Shown piece after piece: positions 17,972-26,779 of a DNA stretch of 64,000 nt. This stretch comes from Flavobacterium sp. 102 (GTDB lineage Bacteria > Bacteroidota > Bacteroidia > Flavobacteriales > Flavobacteriaceae). Position 1 is the stretch's first letter. Each line of letters opens with the position of its first letter. The DNA lies in NCBI RefSeq assembly GCF_003634615.1, contig NZ_RBKX01000001.1, positions 3,224,001 to 3,288,000 on the forward strand, in the 5' to 3' direction. The translations under genes and the position numbers were made by a program. The notes beneath the pieces are model-generated. The model did no database searches. It saw only the letters and a program-made list of their open reading frames with translations, and was not told the DNA's origin.

Positions 17972-18284
17972 AAACCGAAGTTAACAACCGTTTACATCAA
18001 TTTCCTTTCTTCGGATTTAGCTTATTCTCCCAAATAAAATTCTCATATTCCTACAAAAATTAAAACCATCTGCATCAGTCGTCAAAATGATGCTGATGAA
18101 TTGATCAACTGAGCCTGATGAGTTGGACAAATGATGCTGATGAATTGAACAACTCATCAGGTACTTCCTGAAGCCTTGTATTTACTAGTGTTCCCAAAGG
18201 TAAAAATGGCTTTTTCCAAATTAACAGTCGGCCTTTTCGATTTTGGTATTTTGTAGGAAGAATTTTGGCGGTTTCAGCCTACTA
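17972..18284. other. Gene-free stretch between a lipocalin-like gene and the GH3 gene
   Basis: About 313 bases with no open frame that I trust. It holds the 22-bp-period array at 18085-18161. I see nothing identifiable on either side of the array: no promoter match and no terminator with a T tract. Confidence 0.6.
18085..18161. repeat. 22-bp-period degenerate tandem array with inverted repeat
   Basis: Three and a half units of 22 bases begin at 18085, 18107, 18129 and 18151. The first and third share ATGATGCTGATGAATTGA exactly (18087-18104 and 18131-18148). The second is a variant with CCTGATGAGTTG (18114-18125), which is perfectly complementary to CAACTCATCAGG (18150-18161), so the array can also fold. 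Confidence 0.75.
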
Positions 18285-21200
18285 TTATTTCTCCATAATC
18301 GCTTCCTGAATCACTTTCTGAATGTCTTCTCGGATGTTTTCTTTTGAAAGTGTGTTGGGCAAATTTGAATCCGGGAAAGTTCTGTTGGATAAGAAGATGT
18401 AAACGATTTCTGTTTCAGGATCAGCCCAAGCAATGGTTCCCGTAAAACCGGTATGGCCAAAACTCGACATCGAAACACAACCACAAGTTGGTCCGGCGCC
18501 ATTAATCTGCGGTTTGTCAAATCCTAAACCACGACGGTTGCCTTCGGCACAATAATGACAAGTATTAAAGGTGTCAAAAGTTTGCGTAGAGAAATATTGA
18601 ACGTTACCGTAACTTCCTTTTTGAAGGTACATTTGCATCATTTTGGCCACATCCAACGAATTCGAGAAAATCCCGGCATGTCCGCCTACTCCATTTTCCA
18701 TCGCCGCTTCCATATCGTGAACATAGCCTTGAATGGTATCGTGACGGAAATAAGAATCGATTTCAGTTGGCGCAATCACACTTTTGTCAAACTTCTGCAA
18801 AGGATTGTATAAAGTGTTATTCATTCCTAAAGTCTTGTAGAAATTGTCGTAAGTCAATCGGTCTAAAGATTTTCCGGTGGCTTTCTCTAAATATTTTTTG
18901 AGGATGATAAATGTAAAATCACTGTATTTGTATTCCTTTTTGTCCATTAATGGGCTGTTGATGATTTGTTTCATGATGCTGTCATGGTAATCATCACGTA
19001 GGTACAAACTATCGGAAACTCTTTCGGTAAATCCGGCAGTATATATTTTTCGATAGTATTTTTCCATTGGTTTTTTATCGGCATCAACTGTAGCTTTATA
19101 GAACGGAATCCACGCTTGCATTCTGCCGTAGTGTGACATCAACTCTTTGAAAGTCATGTGTTGCTTATTGGAACCTTTAAACTCAGGCAACATTTCGTCA
19201 AGCTTTGTTTCTAAAGTTACTCTTTGATGGTCGTATAGTTGCATGACGTTAGGCAATGTCGCTACCATTTTGGTCAAAGAAGCCACATCATACAAATCGG
19301 TATTCTTGACTCTGGTTTTGTTTTCATAAGTATGGTGACCAAAAGATTTTTGGTAAATGACTTTGCCTTTACGAGCTACCAAAACCTGCACTCCAGGTGT
19401 CATTTTACCGTCTATGGCTTTGTTGGCTATCTTTTCGATTTGGTTCAATTTTTCTGAACTCATGCCAACATTTTCCGGTGTACTGAAACCCAAACGATCC
19501 AATTTGTCTGTGGCAAAACCATCGCCGGCTTTGAAAGTGCTATTGATGGAAACCGGTAACATTCCTTTAGCAGCTATAGCACCAAAAATCAACTCGGCTG
19601 AAACTTCTTGAGCAATATCCCCATTCTGATAAGAAACAATTACGCCTTCGATTTCCTCAAAATTTACAATTCTGGAAAGCGAATAAGGTTTGGCAAAACA
19701 ATCGATAATCACTTTCTTTTTGGCAGCAATAGAGTCGATCAATTGTAATTCAGGAACCGTCAATTCAGGCGAACGCCACCAAGATTTATCCGATTTGTGG
19801 TAACCAATGATTACCATTTCATAATCGGTTAGTTTGGTCATCAACGAATCTAAATTAGCATCAGCGACTTCGGTAACTTCAGTATATTTTTTCAACGTAG
19901 AAACAAAAGAGCTGTTGGTATCATCACCTAGTTTCACGTAAGCAATCTTTTGGTTTAGATTTCTAATCGGCAATACACCATCATTTTTCACTACGGTAAC
20001 GGCATTTTCATACAGTTCGTATTGCAAACTTTCATTCGATTTCGGATTCAAATCTTTGGCTAAGTTGATTCCTTCTACCGGTTCGTATTTGCTTAAACCA
20101 GCTTTGAATTTGTAACGTAAAATCTTCTTCACTGATTCCGCCAAACGACTTTCAGAGATAATACTATCTTGGTAAGCTACGCAGATTTTCTCTACAGCCA
20201 GCGGTACGTTTTCGGCAAAAAGGAGAACATCATTTCCGGCTAAAAAAGCTTCTAAGTCGATATCTCCCGGTTTTTTGAAATTACTGGCGCCTTTCATATT
20301 CAAGGCATCGGTAAAAATCAAACCATCAAAAGCCAATTCTTTTTTGAGTAAATCAGTAACTACAGGCTGTGAAATAGAGGTTGGATAATTCTCTCTCGGC
20401 TCCAAACTTGGCACATTCAAATGCGCTACCATAACTGAAACCAAACCTTCATCAAACATTCTCTTATAAGGATACAACTCTACTTTTTTAATGTGTTCCA
20501 AAGTTGCATTGACTACCGGCAAAGCGTGATGCGAATCGGTTGAAGTATCGCCATGACCGGGAAAATGTTTTCCGGTCGAAAAAATACCTTGTCCTTGTAC
20601 GCCTTTCATTAAAGCGATGGCATGTTCGGTTACATTGACTTTGTTTTCGCCAAAAGAACGATAACCTATAATAGGATTTTTAGGATTAGTATTGATGTCT
20701 AAAACCGGTGCGAAATTGAAATGCACACCCATTCTTTTACTTTCTTTGCCCATGGCCACACCAACTTTCTCTACCAATTTCAAATCTCGAATAGCGCCTA
20801 ATGTCATATTGAAAGGATAACGAAAAGTAGAATCCAAACGCATGCTCATTCCCCATTCGGCATCAATTCCGATGAACAAAGGCACTTTGGCTAAGGATTG
20901 GTATTGGTTGCTGAGTCGAGACTGGCGTTTTGGTCCGCCTTGAAAGAAAATCAAACCACCGATTCTATAATCGCGCACCAACTTTTCGATTTCGGCTACA
21001 TGCGCTGCATCTTTGTTAGAATAAGCGGCCACCATAAACAATTGTCCCACTTTTTCTTCAAAAGTAAATTGATTGTAGATACTGTCAACCCATTTAGTTT
21101 CAGCTTCGGTTTCAGGGAAAAAGTTTTTTCGTTCGGTTTGAACATAGGAAACACTATCTTGATCCGGAATCGCTGTTTCGGTCTTAACCAAAGGCACATT

Positions 21201-21287
21201 GGTCTTATTACTTTTGGTGGAAGAACAATTGGTTACCAAAAATAACAGTGCCGCGAATAAGCCTATTCTGAACAAAAAATATTTCAT
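18285..21287 (-). CDS. Lipoprotein with GH3 N-acetylhexosaminidase-like and serine beta-lactamase-like domains
   Basis: A 1000-residue envelope enzyme. Start at the ATG at 21287 gives the lipoprotein signal MKYFLFRIGLFAALLFLVTNC. Residues about 60-420 are glycoside hydrolase family 3 of the NagZ type: KHFPGHGDTSTDSHHALPVV (catalytic His/Asp loop) and LIFTDALNMKGAS (Asp nucleophile). A central GH3-C-like linker follows. The last 380 or so residues are a serine hydrolase of the beta-lactamase/PBP fold, with SLTK (SxxK), YSD and HTGFTG in place of KTG. Together these fit peptidoglycan or muropeptide trimming at the cell surface. Last gene of the leftward envelope run. Confidence 0.9.
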   Translation of the reverse strand: MKYFLFRIGLFAALLFLVTNCSSTKSNKTNVPLVKTETAIPDQDSVSYVQTERKNFFPETEAETKWVDSIYNQFTFEEKVGQLFMVAAYSNKDAAHVAEIEKLVRDYRIGGLIFFQGGPKRQSRLSNQYQSLAKVPLFIGIDAEWGMSMRLDSTFRYPFNMTLGAIRDLKLVEKVGVAMGKESKRMGVHFNFAPVLDINTNPKNPIIGYRSFGENKVNVTEHAIALMKGVQGQGIFSTGKHFPGHGDTSTDSHHALPVVNATLEHIKKVELYPYKRMFDEGLVSVMVAHLNVPSLEPRENYPTSISQPVVTDLLKKELAFDGLIFTDALNMKGASNFKKPGDIDLEAFLAGNDVLLFAENVPLAVEKICVAYQDSIISESRLAESVKKILRYKFKAGLSKYEPVEGINLAKDLNPKSNESLQYELYENAVTVVKNDGVLPIRNLNQKIAYVKLGDDTNSSFVSTLKKYTEVTEVADANLDSLMTKLTDYEMVIIGYHKSDKSWWRSPELTVPELQLIDSIAAKKKVIIDCFAKPYSLSRIVNFEEIEGVIVSYQNGDIAQEVSAELIFGAIAAKGMLPVSINSTFKAGDGFATDKLDRLGFSTPENVGMSSEKLNQIEKIANKAIDGKMTPGVQVLVARKGKVIYQKSFGHHTYENKTRVKNTDLYDVASLTKMVATLPNVMQLYDHQRVTLETKLDEMLPEFKGSNKQHMTFKELMSHYGRMQAWIPFYKATVDADKKPMEKYYRKIYTAGFTERVSDSLYLRDDYHDSIMKQIINSPLMDKKEYKYSDFTFIILKKYLEKATGKSLDRLTYDNFYKTLGMNNTLYNPLQKFDKSVIAPTEIDSYFRHDTIQGYVHDMEAAMENGVGGHAGIFSNSLDVAKMMQMYLQKGSYGNVQYFSTQTFDTFNTCHYCAEGNRRGLGFDKPQINGAGPTCGCVSMSSFGHTGFTGTIAWADPETEIVYIFLSNRTFPDSNLPNTLSKENIREDIQKVIQEAIMEK

Positions 21288-21297
21288 TAAATAAAGT

Positions 21298-21780
21298 TTA
21301 AAAGAAACGACTGTGCCAACTTTCGCCAGCCGGAACTTCCCAATTGTCGTTGAATTCTTCAATAGAATTGACTAAATTATTGAAAACAATAGTATTGGCA
21401 GTTACTGCTTTCTCTTTGGCCATTCGTTTGAAATCAATCAGCGATTTGTGGGCGATGTGTTCACCGTTTTTGAACGTTACGTTCATTTTATCAAGTAAAT
21501 CTACTCCATATTTTTGTTCTAAACTTTGGATAAAAGCTACCGATGAATCAATGGAACAACCTGTCGCTTGTTGCACTTCTTGATTTACGGCAAAAATGAC
21601 AAATCGGTTGTATTTTAATAAATAAGAAGCTTCCAAACCGGTTCCGTGAGCAGACCAATTTTCGACAAATGCTTTGATATCATTCTCGATTTCGGTCATC
21701 TCGTCGTCTGAAAATTTGCGATTGGATTGGTAAATCCAAATTTTGGAATCTTCGGGTAAATTTTCAAATGGAACGTACAT
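21298..21780 (-). CDS. Conserved Bacteroidetes protein of unknown function
   Basis: A 160-residue soluble protein beginning MYVPFENLPEDSKIWIYQSNRKFSDDEM, with CSIDSSVAFIQSLEQKYGVDLLDKMNVTF in the middle and ending ESWHSRFF. From memory, relatives in Flavobacteria are often labelled ABC transporter ATPase, but there is no Walker A, Walker B or ABC signature here, so that name should not be used. The next gene (GH3/serine hydrolase) starts 10 bases on, so they are in one transcript. Confidence 0.75.
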   Translation of the reverse strand: MYVPFENLPEDSKIWIYQSNRKFSDDEMTEIENDIKAFVENWSAHGTGLEASYLLKYNRFVIFAVNQEVQQATGCSIDSSVAFIQSLEQKYGVDLLDKMNVTFKNGEHIAHKSLIDFKRMAKEKAVTANTIVFNNLVNSIEEFNDNWEVPAGESWHSRFF

Positions 21781-21782
21781 GG

Positions 21783-21813
21783 GAATTGTGAATTATAAAT
21801 TATGAATTACGAA
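21783..21813. repeat. AT-rich short-word repeat before a start codon
   Basis: GAATTATAAATTATGAATTACGAATTATAAAT-type words repeat in imperfect tandem just upstream (minus strand) of the ATG at 21780 and just after the stop codon of the preceding gene. Confidence 0.5.
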
Positions 21814-22605
21814 TTATAAATCTTGAGCGTTAGCAATTAATTCAGCGATGTCCATTACTTTGACATTGGCTTCTTTTTCTTTGGCTTTGACACCATCAGT
21901 CATCATTGTGTTACAAAACGGACAACCTGCTGCAATGATTTCCGGTTGGGTTTCTAAAGCGTCTTCCGTTCTTTCGATGTTGACCTCTTTGTTTCCGGGT
22001 TCGGCATCTTTGAACATTTGGGCACCACCGGCACCACAACACAAACCATTGGCACGAGAACGCTTCATTTCGACCAATTCAGCATCCAATTTTTGGATTA
22101 AATCCCTTGGCGCTTCATAGATATTATTGGCACGACCTAAATAACAAGGATCATGAAATGTGATGCGTTTGCCTTTAAATTGTCCGCCTTCGATGGTTAA
22201 TCTACCGGAATCTAATAATGATTTCAGAAACTCAGTATGGTGAATCACTTCGTAAGTTCCGCCCAATTCAGGATATTCGTTTTTTAAAGTATTAAAACAA
22301 TGCGGGCAAGCCGTTACGATTTTTTTTGCTTCGTAAGCATTCAAAACCTCGATGTTCATCATGGCTTGCATTTGGAACAAAAACTCATTTCCGGCGCGTT
22401 TAGCCGGATCGCCTGTACAACTTTCTTCGGTTCCCAAAACGGCAAACTCAACATTAGCACGGTTTAAAATACGCACAAATGCTTTGGTAATCTTTTTTGC
22501 TCTGTCATCAAAACTGCCGGCGCAACCTACCCAAAATAACACTTCGGGTTGTTTGCCTTGAGCCATCATTTCTGCCATTGTTGGCACGTTTAATACTTCT
22601 GACAT
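21814..22605 (-). CDS. HdrB/LutA-like iron-sulphur protein with two cysteine-rich CCG domains
   Basis: A 263-residue protein with duplicated cysteine-rich motifs of the heterodisulphide reductase B / LutA / GlcF type: VGCAGSFDDRAKK and CTGDPAKRAGNEF with TACPHCFNTL in the first half, then HDPCYLGRANNIYEAPRDLI, NGLCCGAGGAQMF and AGCPFCNTMM in the second. The CCG pattern binds iron-sulphur clusters used in electron transfer. Its natural partner is the membrane ferredoxin-type protein encoded upstream (23271-24578). The donor and acceptor are unknown. Confidence 0.85.
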   Translation of the reverse strand: MSEVLNVPTMAEMMAQGKQPEVLFWVGCAGSFDDRAKKITKAFVRILNRANVEFAVLGTEESCTGDPAKRAGNEFLFQMQAMMNIEVLNAYEAKKIVTACPHCFNTLKNEYPELGGTYEVIHHTEFLKSLLDSGRLTIEGGQFKGKRITFHDPCYLGRANNIYEAPRDLIQKLDAELVEMKRSRANGLCCGAGGAQMFKDAEPGNKEVNIERTEDALETQPEIIAAGCPFCNTMMTDGVKAKEKEANVKVMDIAELIANAQDL

Positions 22606-22626
22606 TTTTTTATGTTTATTTGTTTG

Positions 22627-22685
22627 TTCGGTTATTTGGTTATTCGGTTAAACATTTTAAATAACCAAATCCACAAATAACCGAA
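22627..22685. repeat. Perfect 12-bp inverted repeat upstream of the CCG protein gene
   Basis: TTCGGTTATTTG (22627-22638) is complementary to CAAATAACCGAA (22674-22685). A second nested pair, TGGTTATT (22637-22644) and AATAACCA (22660-22667), makes a long hairpin. No T tract. Confidence 0.7.
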
Positions 22686-22689
22686 TCAT

Positions 22690-23136
22690 TTACTCATGGT
22701 GCTCGTCGTCGAACACTTGAATGGTTACTTCTTTGTCTACTAAATCGGTGAATTTTCCTCTGTATCGGGTGGCTTTTACCAAGTGATTGTCAATCCAGTG
22801 GTAGTTTCCGCCGCGTGGTTTTCCGAACAAGATTCCGTGGTATTTGAAACCGTGTTTTTTTAACCAAATCTCAGTATATTCTCTGTGTGCTTCTGTACGC
22901 GATGTAAAGAAAAATATAATATGTCCTTCATCGAACCATTTGTTTAAAGTGACTAAAGCATCCGGATAAACCTCTGCTGTCAGCATTCTTTCAGGCTCTT
23001 CATTTGGGATATCGTCACAAACGGTTCCGTCGATATCAATTAGGTAATTCTTAATTCCTTCAGGTAAAATAGGACTTAAATGCTGTCCGTTTTCAGTGAT
23101 GCTTTGCAAGTTTTTGTCAATGTCTTCCGCTTTCAT
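22690..23136 (-). CDS. HAD-superfamily phosphatase-like protein
   Basis: A 148-residue HAD-like protein: motif I DIDGTVCDD (Asp nucleophile and acid/base Asp), motif II FFTSRTEAHREYTEIWLKKHGFKYHGILFGKPRGGNYHWIDNH, the last part serving as motif III/IV with D-N. The short cap and overall form resemble small sugar-phosphate or nucleotide phosphatases. From memory, relatives are sometimes called phosphoheptose isomerase, which the HAD motifs do not support. Lies between the two iron-sulphur genes on the same strand. Confidence 0.72.
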   Translation of the reverse strand: MKAEDIDKNLQSITENGQHLSPILPEGIKNYLIDIDGTVCDDIPNEEPERMLTAEVYPDALVTLNKWFDEGHIIFFFTSRTEAHREYTEIWLKKHGFKYHGILFGKPRGGNYHWIDNHLVKATRYRGKFTDLVDKEVTIQVFDDEHHE

Positions 23137-23270
23137 TTTTTTACTTTTAATAATGTTTCAAATTCATTCGACAAATCCTCAAGCCTCACAATTATGAGAA
23201 TTTATCAGGGTTATAATGGATGCAATAAATTACATCCTAATTCAGACGCGATAAACGCATCAATATTTGT

Positions 23271-24578
23271 TTATACTTCGTCTTTCCAGTTTAATCGGTC
23301 TTGTTGGTTGTATTGCCAAGGCGCACCGTTGTTTTCGATATTAGTCATCATCGCGTTTAATGATTGCGGCGCTGCACTTTGCTCCATTACTAAATACCTT
23401 CTCATATCCATGATGATGGATAACGGGCTGATATTAACCGGACATTCTTCTACGCAAGCGTTACAAGATGTACACGCCCAAAGTTCTTCGGGAGTGATGT
23501 AATCATTTAACAACGATTTGTTATCGGGTACAAAAACCCCTTTATTAGCATCGATATTTTTCCCTACTTCTTCCAAACGGTCACGCGTATCCATCATGAT
23601 TTTACGGGGCGACAATTTCTTTCCGGTTTGATTCGCCGGACAAGATGAAGTACAACGACCGCATTCGGTACAAGTATAAGCATTCAAAAGTTGCACCCAA
23701 TTCAAATCTTGCACATCGGAAGCACCAAACTTACTCGGCACCGCGTTTTCATCCAACGGTTGCGCGGCAAAAGGATCAGCATTTGGATCCATCATTAGTT
23801 TCACTTCTTTGGTAACACTTTCTAAATTGTCGAATTTGCCTTTGGCATTTAAATCGGCGAAATACGTATTTGGAAATGCTAAAAGAATGTGCAAATGTTT
23901 AGAATAATATAAATAGTTCAAGAAAATCAAGATTCCAATAATATGCAACCACCAAGCGGCTCTTTCAATTATTTCCACTTGAACAATTGATAAAGAACTA
24001 AACCATGGATTAATGTATTGTGAAATGATATTCCCTGAATTTGTCGCTTGAAATGACAAATCGGTAGCATTCATGATTAAAAACAACGACATCAACACGA
24101 TTTCGAAATAAAGGATTGTATCGGCATCTTTCTTTGGGGCGCCTTTCAAATCGGAACTCGTGAATCTTTTTAATTTGATTACATTTCTACGAATCCAAAA
24201 CGCCACGACTGCTACTAAAACCAATACGGCTAACACTTCAAACGAACCAATTAAAACACCATAGAATCCACCTAAGAAGGAGAAAACTCGGTGTGTTCCA
24301 AACAAACCGTCGATGATAATTTCTAAAACTTCTAAGTTGATAATTACGAAACCAACATAAACAATGATGTGCAAAAATCCCGCGATTGGTCTTTTCACCA
24401 TTTTGGATTGCCCTAAAGCAATCATTGCCATATTTCTCCAACGGTCTGAAGGATTATCGGTGCGATTGACATCATGTCCCAAGTTGATATTGCGTGTTAG
24501 TTTTTTTACGTTTTTGGCAAAAAAACCAATTCCCGCAATGAGAATGATAGCAAAAAGTATGTTGTCAATATACATCAT
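23271..24578 (-). CDS. Membrane-bound 4Fe-4S dicluster protein (HdrC-like)
   Basis: A 435-residue protein with an N-terminal membrane domain of about five helices (for example NILFAIILIAGIGFF, VLIGSFEVLAVLVLVAVVAFW, WLHIIGILIFLNYLYY) resembling NarI-type quinone-linked domains, and a C-terminal ferredoxin part with two motifs, CTECGRCTSSCP (near residue 302) and CTSCNACVEECP (near 370). It likely passes electrons between the membrane and the CCG protein encoded downstream. Starts 10 bases after the MCE gene ends. Confidence 0.85.
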   Translation of the reverse strand: MMYIDNILFAIILIAGIGFFAKNVKKLTRNINLGHDVNRTDNPSDRWRNMAMIALGQSKMVKRPIAGFLHIIVYVGFVIINLEVLEIIIDGLFGTHRVFSFLGGFYGVLIGSFEVLAVLVLVAVVAFWIRRNVIKLKRFTSSDLKGAPKKDADTILYFEIVLMSLFLIMNATDLSFQATNSGNIISQYINPWFSSLSIVQVEIIERAAWWLHIIGILIFLNYLYYSKHLHILLAFPNTYFADLNAKGKFDNLESVTKEVKLMMDPNADPFAAQPLDENAVPSKFGASDVQDLNWVQLLNAYTCTECGRCTSSCPANQTGKKLSPRKIMMDTRDRLEEVGKNIDANKGVFVPDNKSLLNDYITPEELWACTSCNACVEECPVNISPLSIIMDMRRYLVMEQSAAPQSLNAMMTNIENNGAPWQYNQQDRLNWKDEV

Positions 24579-24588
24579 GGCTTAGATT

Positions 24589-25545
24589 TTACTTTTTATT
24601 GATGGTGTCGTTTACTGGTGCTTTGTACGGTTTGTTTTTCTTTCCAAACAAAGAAACATTTACATATCTTGTTGGGTTCAAACGCAAATCTTGTAAAAGC
24701 AATTCGAGTTCTTTAGAGCTTTTGGCGAAATTATTATACAAAGCTTCATCTTTGGCTAATTTGCCTAAAGTTCCTTTTCCTGCTTCCATATCAGCCATGA
24801 TTTTATCAACACTGGCTAATGTTTTCTCAAGGTTTTTAACTGTTTGTCCTATATTGGCTTTCGCCAAAGAATCAGACATGGTTTTTAAATTAGCGGATGT
24901 TTTGTCAAAATTGGATACCGTTGAAGCAATTTTAGTCTTGTTTTCTGCCAACATTTGATTCACACTGGTCGAAGCTTGTTTGAATTCAGCCAAAGTTGCA
25001 TTTAGGTTTTCTAAACTGCTCCTTAAATTCTGTTTGGTTTTTTCATCCAATACTTGGTTTACGCTGACCAACATGGTGTTGGCGTTTTGCAACACTTTAT
25101 CGAGTTTTTCTTTAATGGGTTTGATTTGATTCGAAACTTCCTCTGTCAAACCCAATTTGTTGGCCGACTTGAAAAAATCACCGGAAACGGCTATTTCTGA
25201 GGTTTCTGTATTGGGTAAAATAGCGATTTGTTTTCCGCCGATTGGTCCGGGAGAATACAATTCTGCCACACTGTTTTTAGGGATTTTAAAATCGCCGTTG
25301 ATTTGCAATTCTACCAAGGAAGTCCAGTCTTTCTGTAATTCGATAGAATTTACTTTACCAACGACTAATCCGTTAATAACAACCGGTGAAGAAGTCGCCA
25401 ATCCGTCAACATTACTATATTTCACATAATATTTATGGTAGCTTGACAACAAGTCTCTTCCTTTTAAGAAACTATAACCCCAAATGAACAATAAAATAGA
25501 AGCAATAACTAAAATTGCCGTCTTGATTTCTCTAGTGATTTTCAA
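24589..25545 (-). CDS. MCE/MlaD-family lipid transport protein
   Basis: A 318-residue protein: an N-terminal transmembrane anchor (AILVIASILLFIWGYSFLKG), the single MCE domain (about 35-125, with YSNVDGLATSSPVVINGLVVGKVNSI and the SPGPIGGKQIAI loop), then a long helical tail (about 140-285). It belongs to the MlaD-type substrate-binding proteins that bridge phospholipids across the periplasm. MlaE and MlaF partners are not in this window. The operon context is peptidoglycan amidases upstream and redox proteins downstream. Confidence 0.9.
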   Translation of the reverse strand: MKITREIKTAILVIASILLFIWGYSFLKGRDLLSSYHKYYVKYSNVDGLATSSPVVINGLVVGKVNSIELQKDWTSLVELQINGDFKIPKNSVAELYSPGPIGGKQIAILPNTETSEIAVSGDFFKSANKLGLTEEVSNQIKPIKEKLDKVLQNANTMLVSVNQVLDEKTKQNLRSSLENLNATLAEFKQASTSVNQMLAENKTKIASTVSNFDKTSANLKTMSDSLAKANIGQTVKNLEKTLASVDKIMADMEAGKGTLGKLAKDEALYNNFAKSSKELELLLQDLRLNPTRYVNVSLFGKKNKPYKAPVNDTINKK

Positions 25546-25596
25546 TGCTAATTGTTTTTTGGCAAAGTTAAAATAAAATACTAAAACTACTTATTA

Positions 25597-26748
25597 TTAT
25601 TGCTTTAATGCTTCTTGCACTGAAACTTTTTTTCCGTTTTTGAAGGCGATTACAAAAGCTGATGTAAAACCTTTGGCTTTGGCTTCGGCCAATAATCTTT
25701 TAGCTTCGTCATAACTAGTGGTTTCTCCATACATGTATTTGTATAAAGAACCTTCGCTTGAAACCGAGATATTGTTTAACCCTTTGAAATTACTTGGTAC
25801 CGTTTCTAATTTGGTACCACTGGCTGATAGTTGCACTTTGAATGTGGCTACGCCGGAATTTACAACAACTTCAGGTTTTGGCTCTACCTTTTTGATTTCC
25901 GGATTTTTCACGACCGGTTTTGTCGTTGCCTGTGAATCAATTTTTACCGTTTCGATTTTTTGAGAAGGTTTAACATCCTCAGCATCACCTGAACCGTAAA
26001 ACTCTTTTTTGTAATTGATAATGGCATTGGCTATGGCTTCAGCATATTCATTTTGTCCTGCTTCAGAATCTAATCTTGCGCCTTCTGCCGGATTGGAAAT
26101 AAAGCCCATTTCTATCAATACTCTTGGCATGTAAGCTTTGTGCAATACCATAAATGGCGCTTGTTTAACTCCCCGGCTTTTACTGCTGACATCGTCTATA
26201 AAATGGCTCTGGATTTTTCCGGCTAAAGCAATACTGTTTTCCAAATATTCTTCCTGCATTATAGTCAAGCCAATCATGCTCTCAGGAGATTTTGGATCAT
26301 AACCCTTATACTTTTGTTGGTAATCTTTCTCCATCGTGATTACTTCATTCTCTTTCTTTGCTGCTTCAAGATTGGAAGCATTTTTCGACATACCCATTAC
26401 ATAGGTTTCAGAACCACAGGCGGCCGAATTTTTGTTGGCATTACAATGAATGGAAACAAAAATATTAGCATCAGCTCTGTTGGCGATATTGGCGCGCTCA
26501 ATCAAATCGACAAAAGTGTCATTCTTTCTCGTGTAAATCACTTCTATCCCGGATTTGCTTTCTAAAATCTTCCCGACTTTAAGCACTACTGCCAAAGCAA
26601 TTTTCTTTTCTATATGTCCGTTGTAAACCGCACCAAAATCATGATCGCCGTGACCGGCATCAAGTGCTACTTTAAATTGACCCGATTGGGCAAAGGCCAA
26701 ATTGGAAATAAATAATAAAATCGTACCTACTAACGTAATTCCTTTCAT
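25597..26748 (-). CDS. N-acetylmuramoyl-L-alanine amidase (Amidase_3) with C-terminal SPOR-like region
   Basis: Zinc amidase that cuts the lactyl-peptide bond in peptidoglycan. From the ATG at 26748 it has a signal peptide (MKGITLVGTILLFISNLAFAQ), then Amidase_3 with zinc ligands in ALDAGHGDHDFGA and IFVSIHCNANKN, the E in IEKKIAL, and the catalytic Glu segment RVLIEMGFISNP. The last 80 or so residues (FKVQLSASGTKLETVPSNFKGLNN...) look like a SPOR-type fold. The upstream TTG at 26766 is rejected as start. It is a paralogue of the next upstream gene. Confidence 0.9.
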   Translation of the reverse strand: MKGITLVGTILLFISNLAFAQSGQFKVALDAGHGDHDFGAVYNGHIEKKIALAVVLKVGKILESKSGIEVIYTRKNDTFVDLIERANIANRADANIFVSIHCNANKNSAACGSETYVMGMSKNASNLEAAKKENEVITMEKDYQQKYKGYDPKSPESMIGLTIMQEEYLENSIALAGKIQSHFIDDVSSKSRGVKQAPFMVLHKAYMPRVLIEMGFISNPAEGARLDSEAGQNEYAEAIANAIINYKKEFYGSGDAEDVKPSQKIETVKIDSQATTKPVVKNPEIKKVEPKPEVVVNSGVATFKVQLSASGTKLETVPSNFKGLNNISVSSEGSLYKYMYGETTSYDEAKRLLAEAKAKGFTSAFVIAFKNGKKVSVQEALKQ

Positions 26749-26779
26749 TGGTTTTATCAATTTCAAAATATCTAATAAA

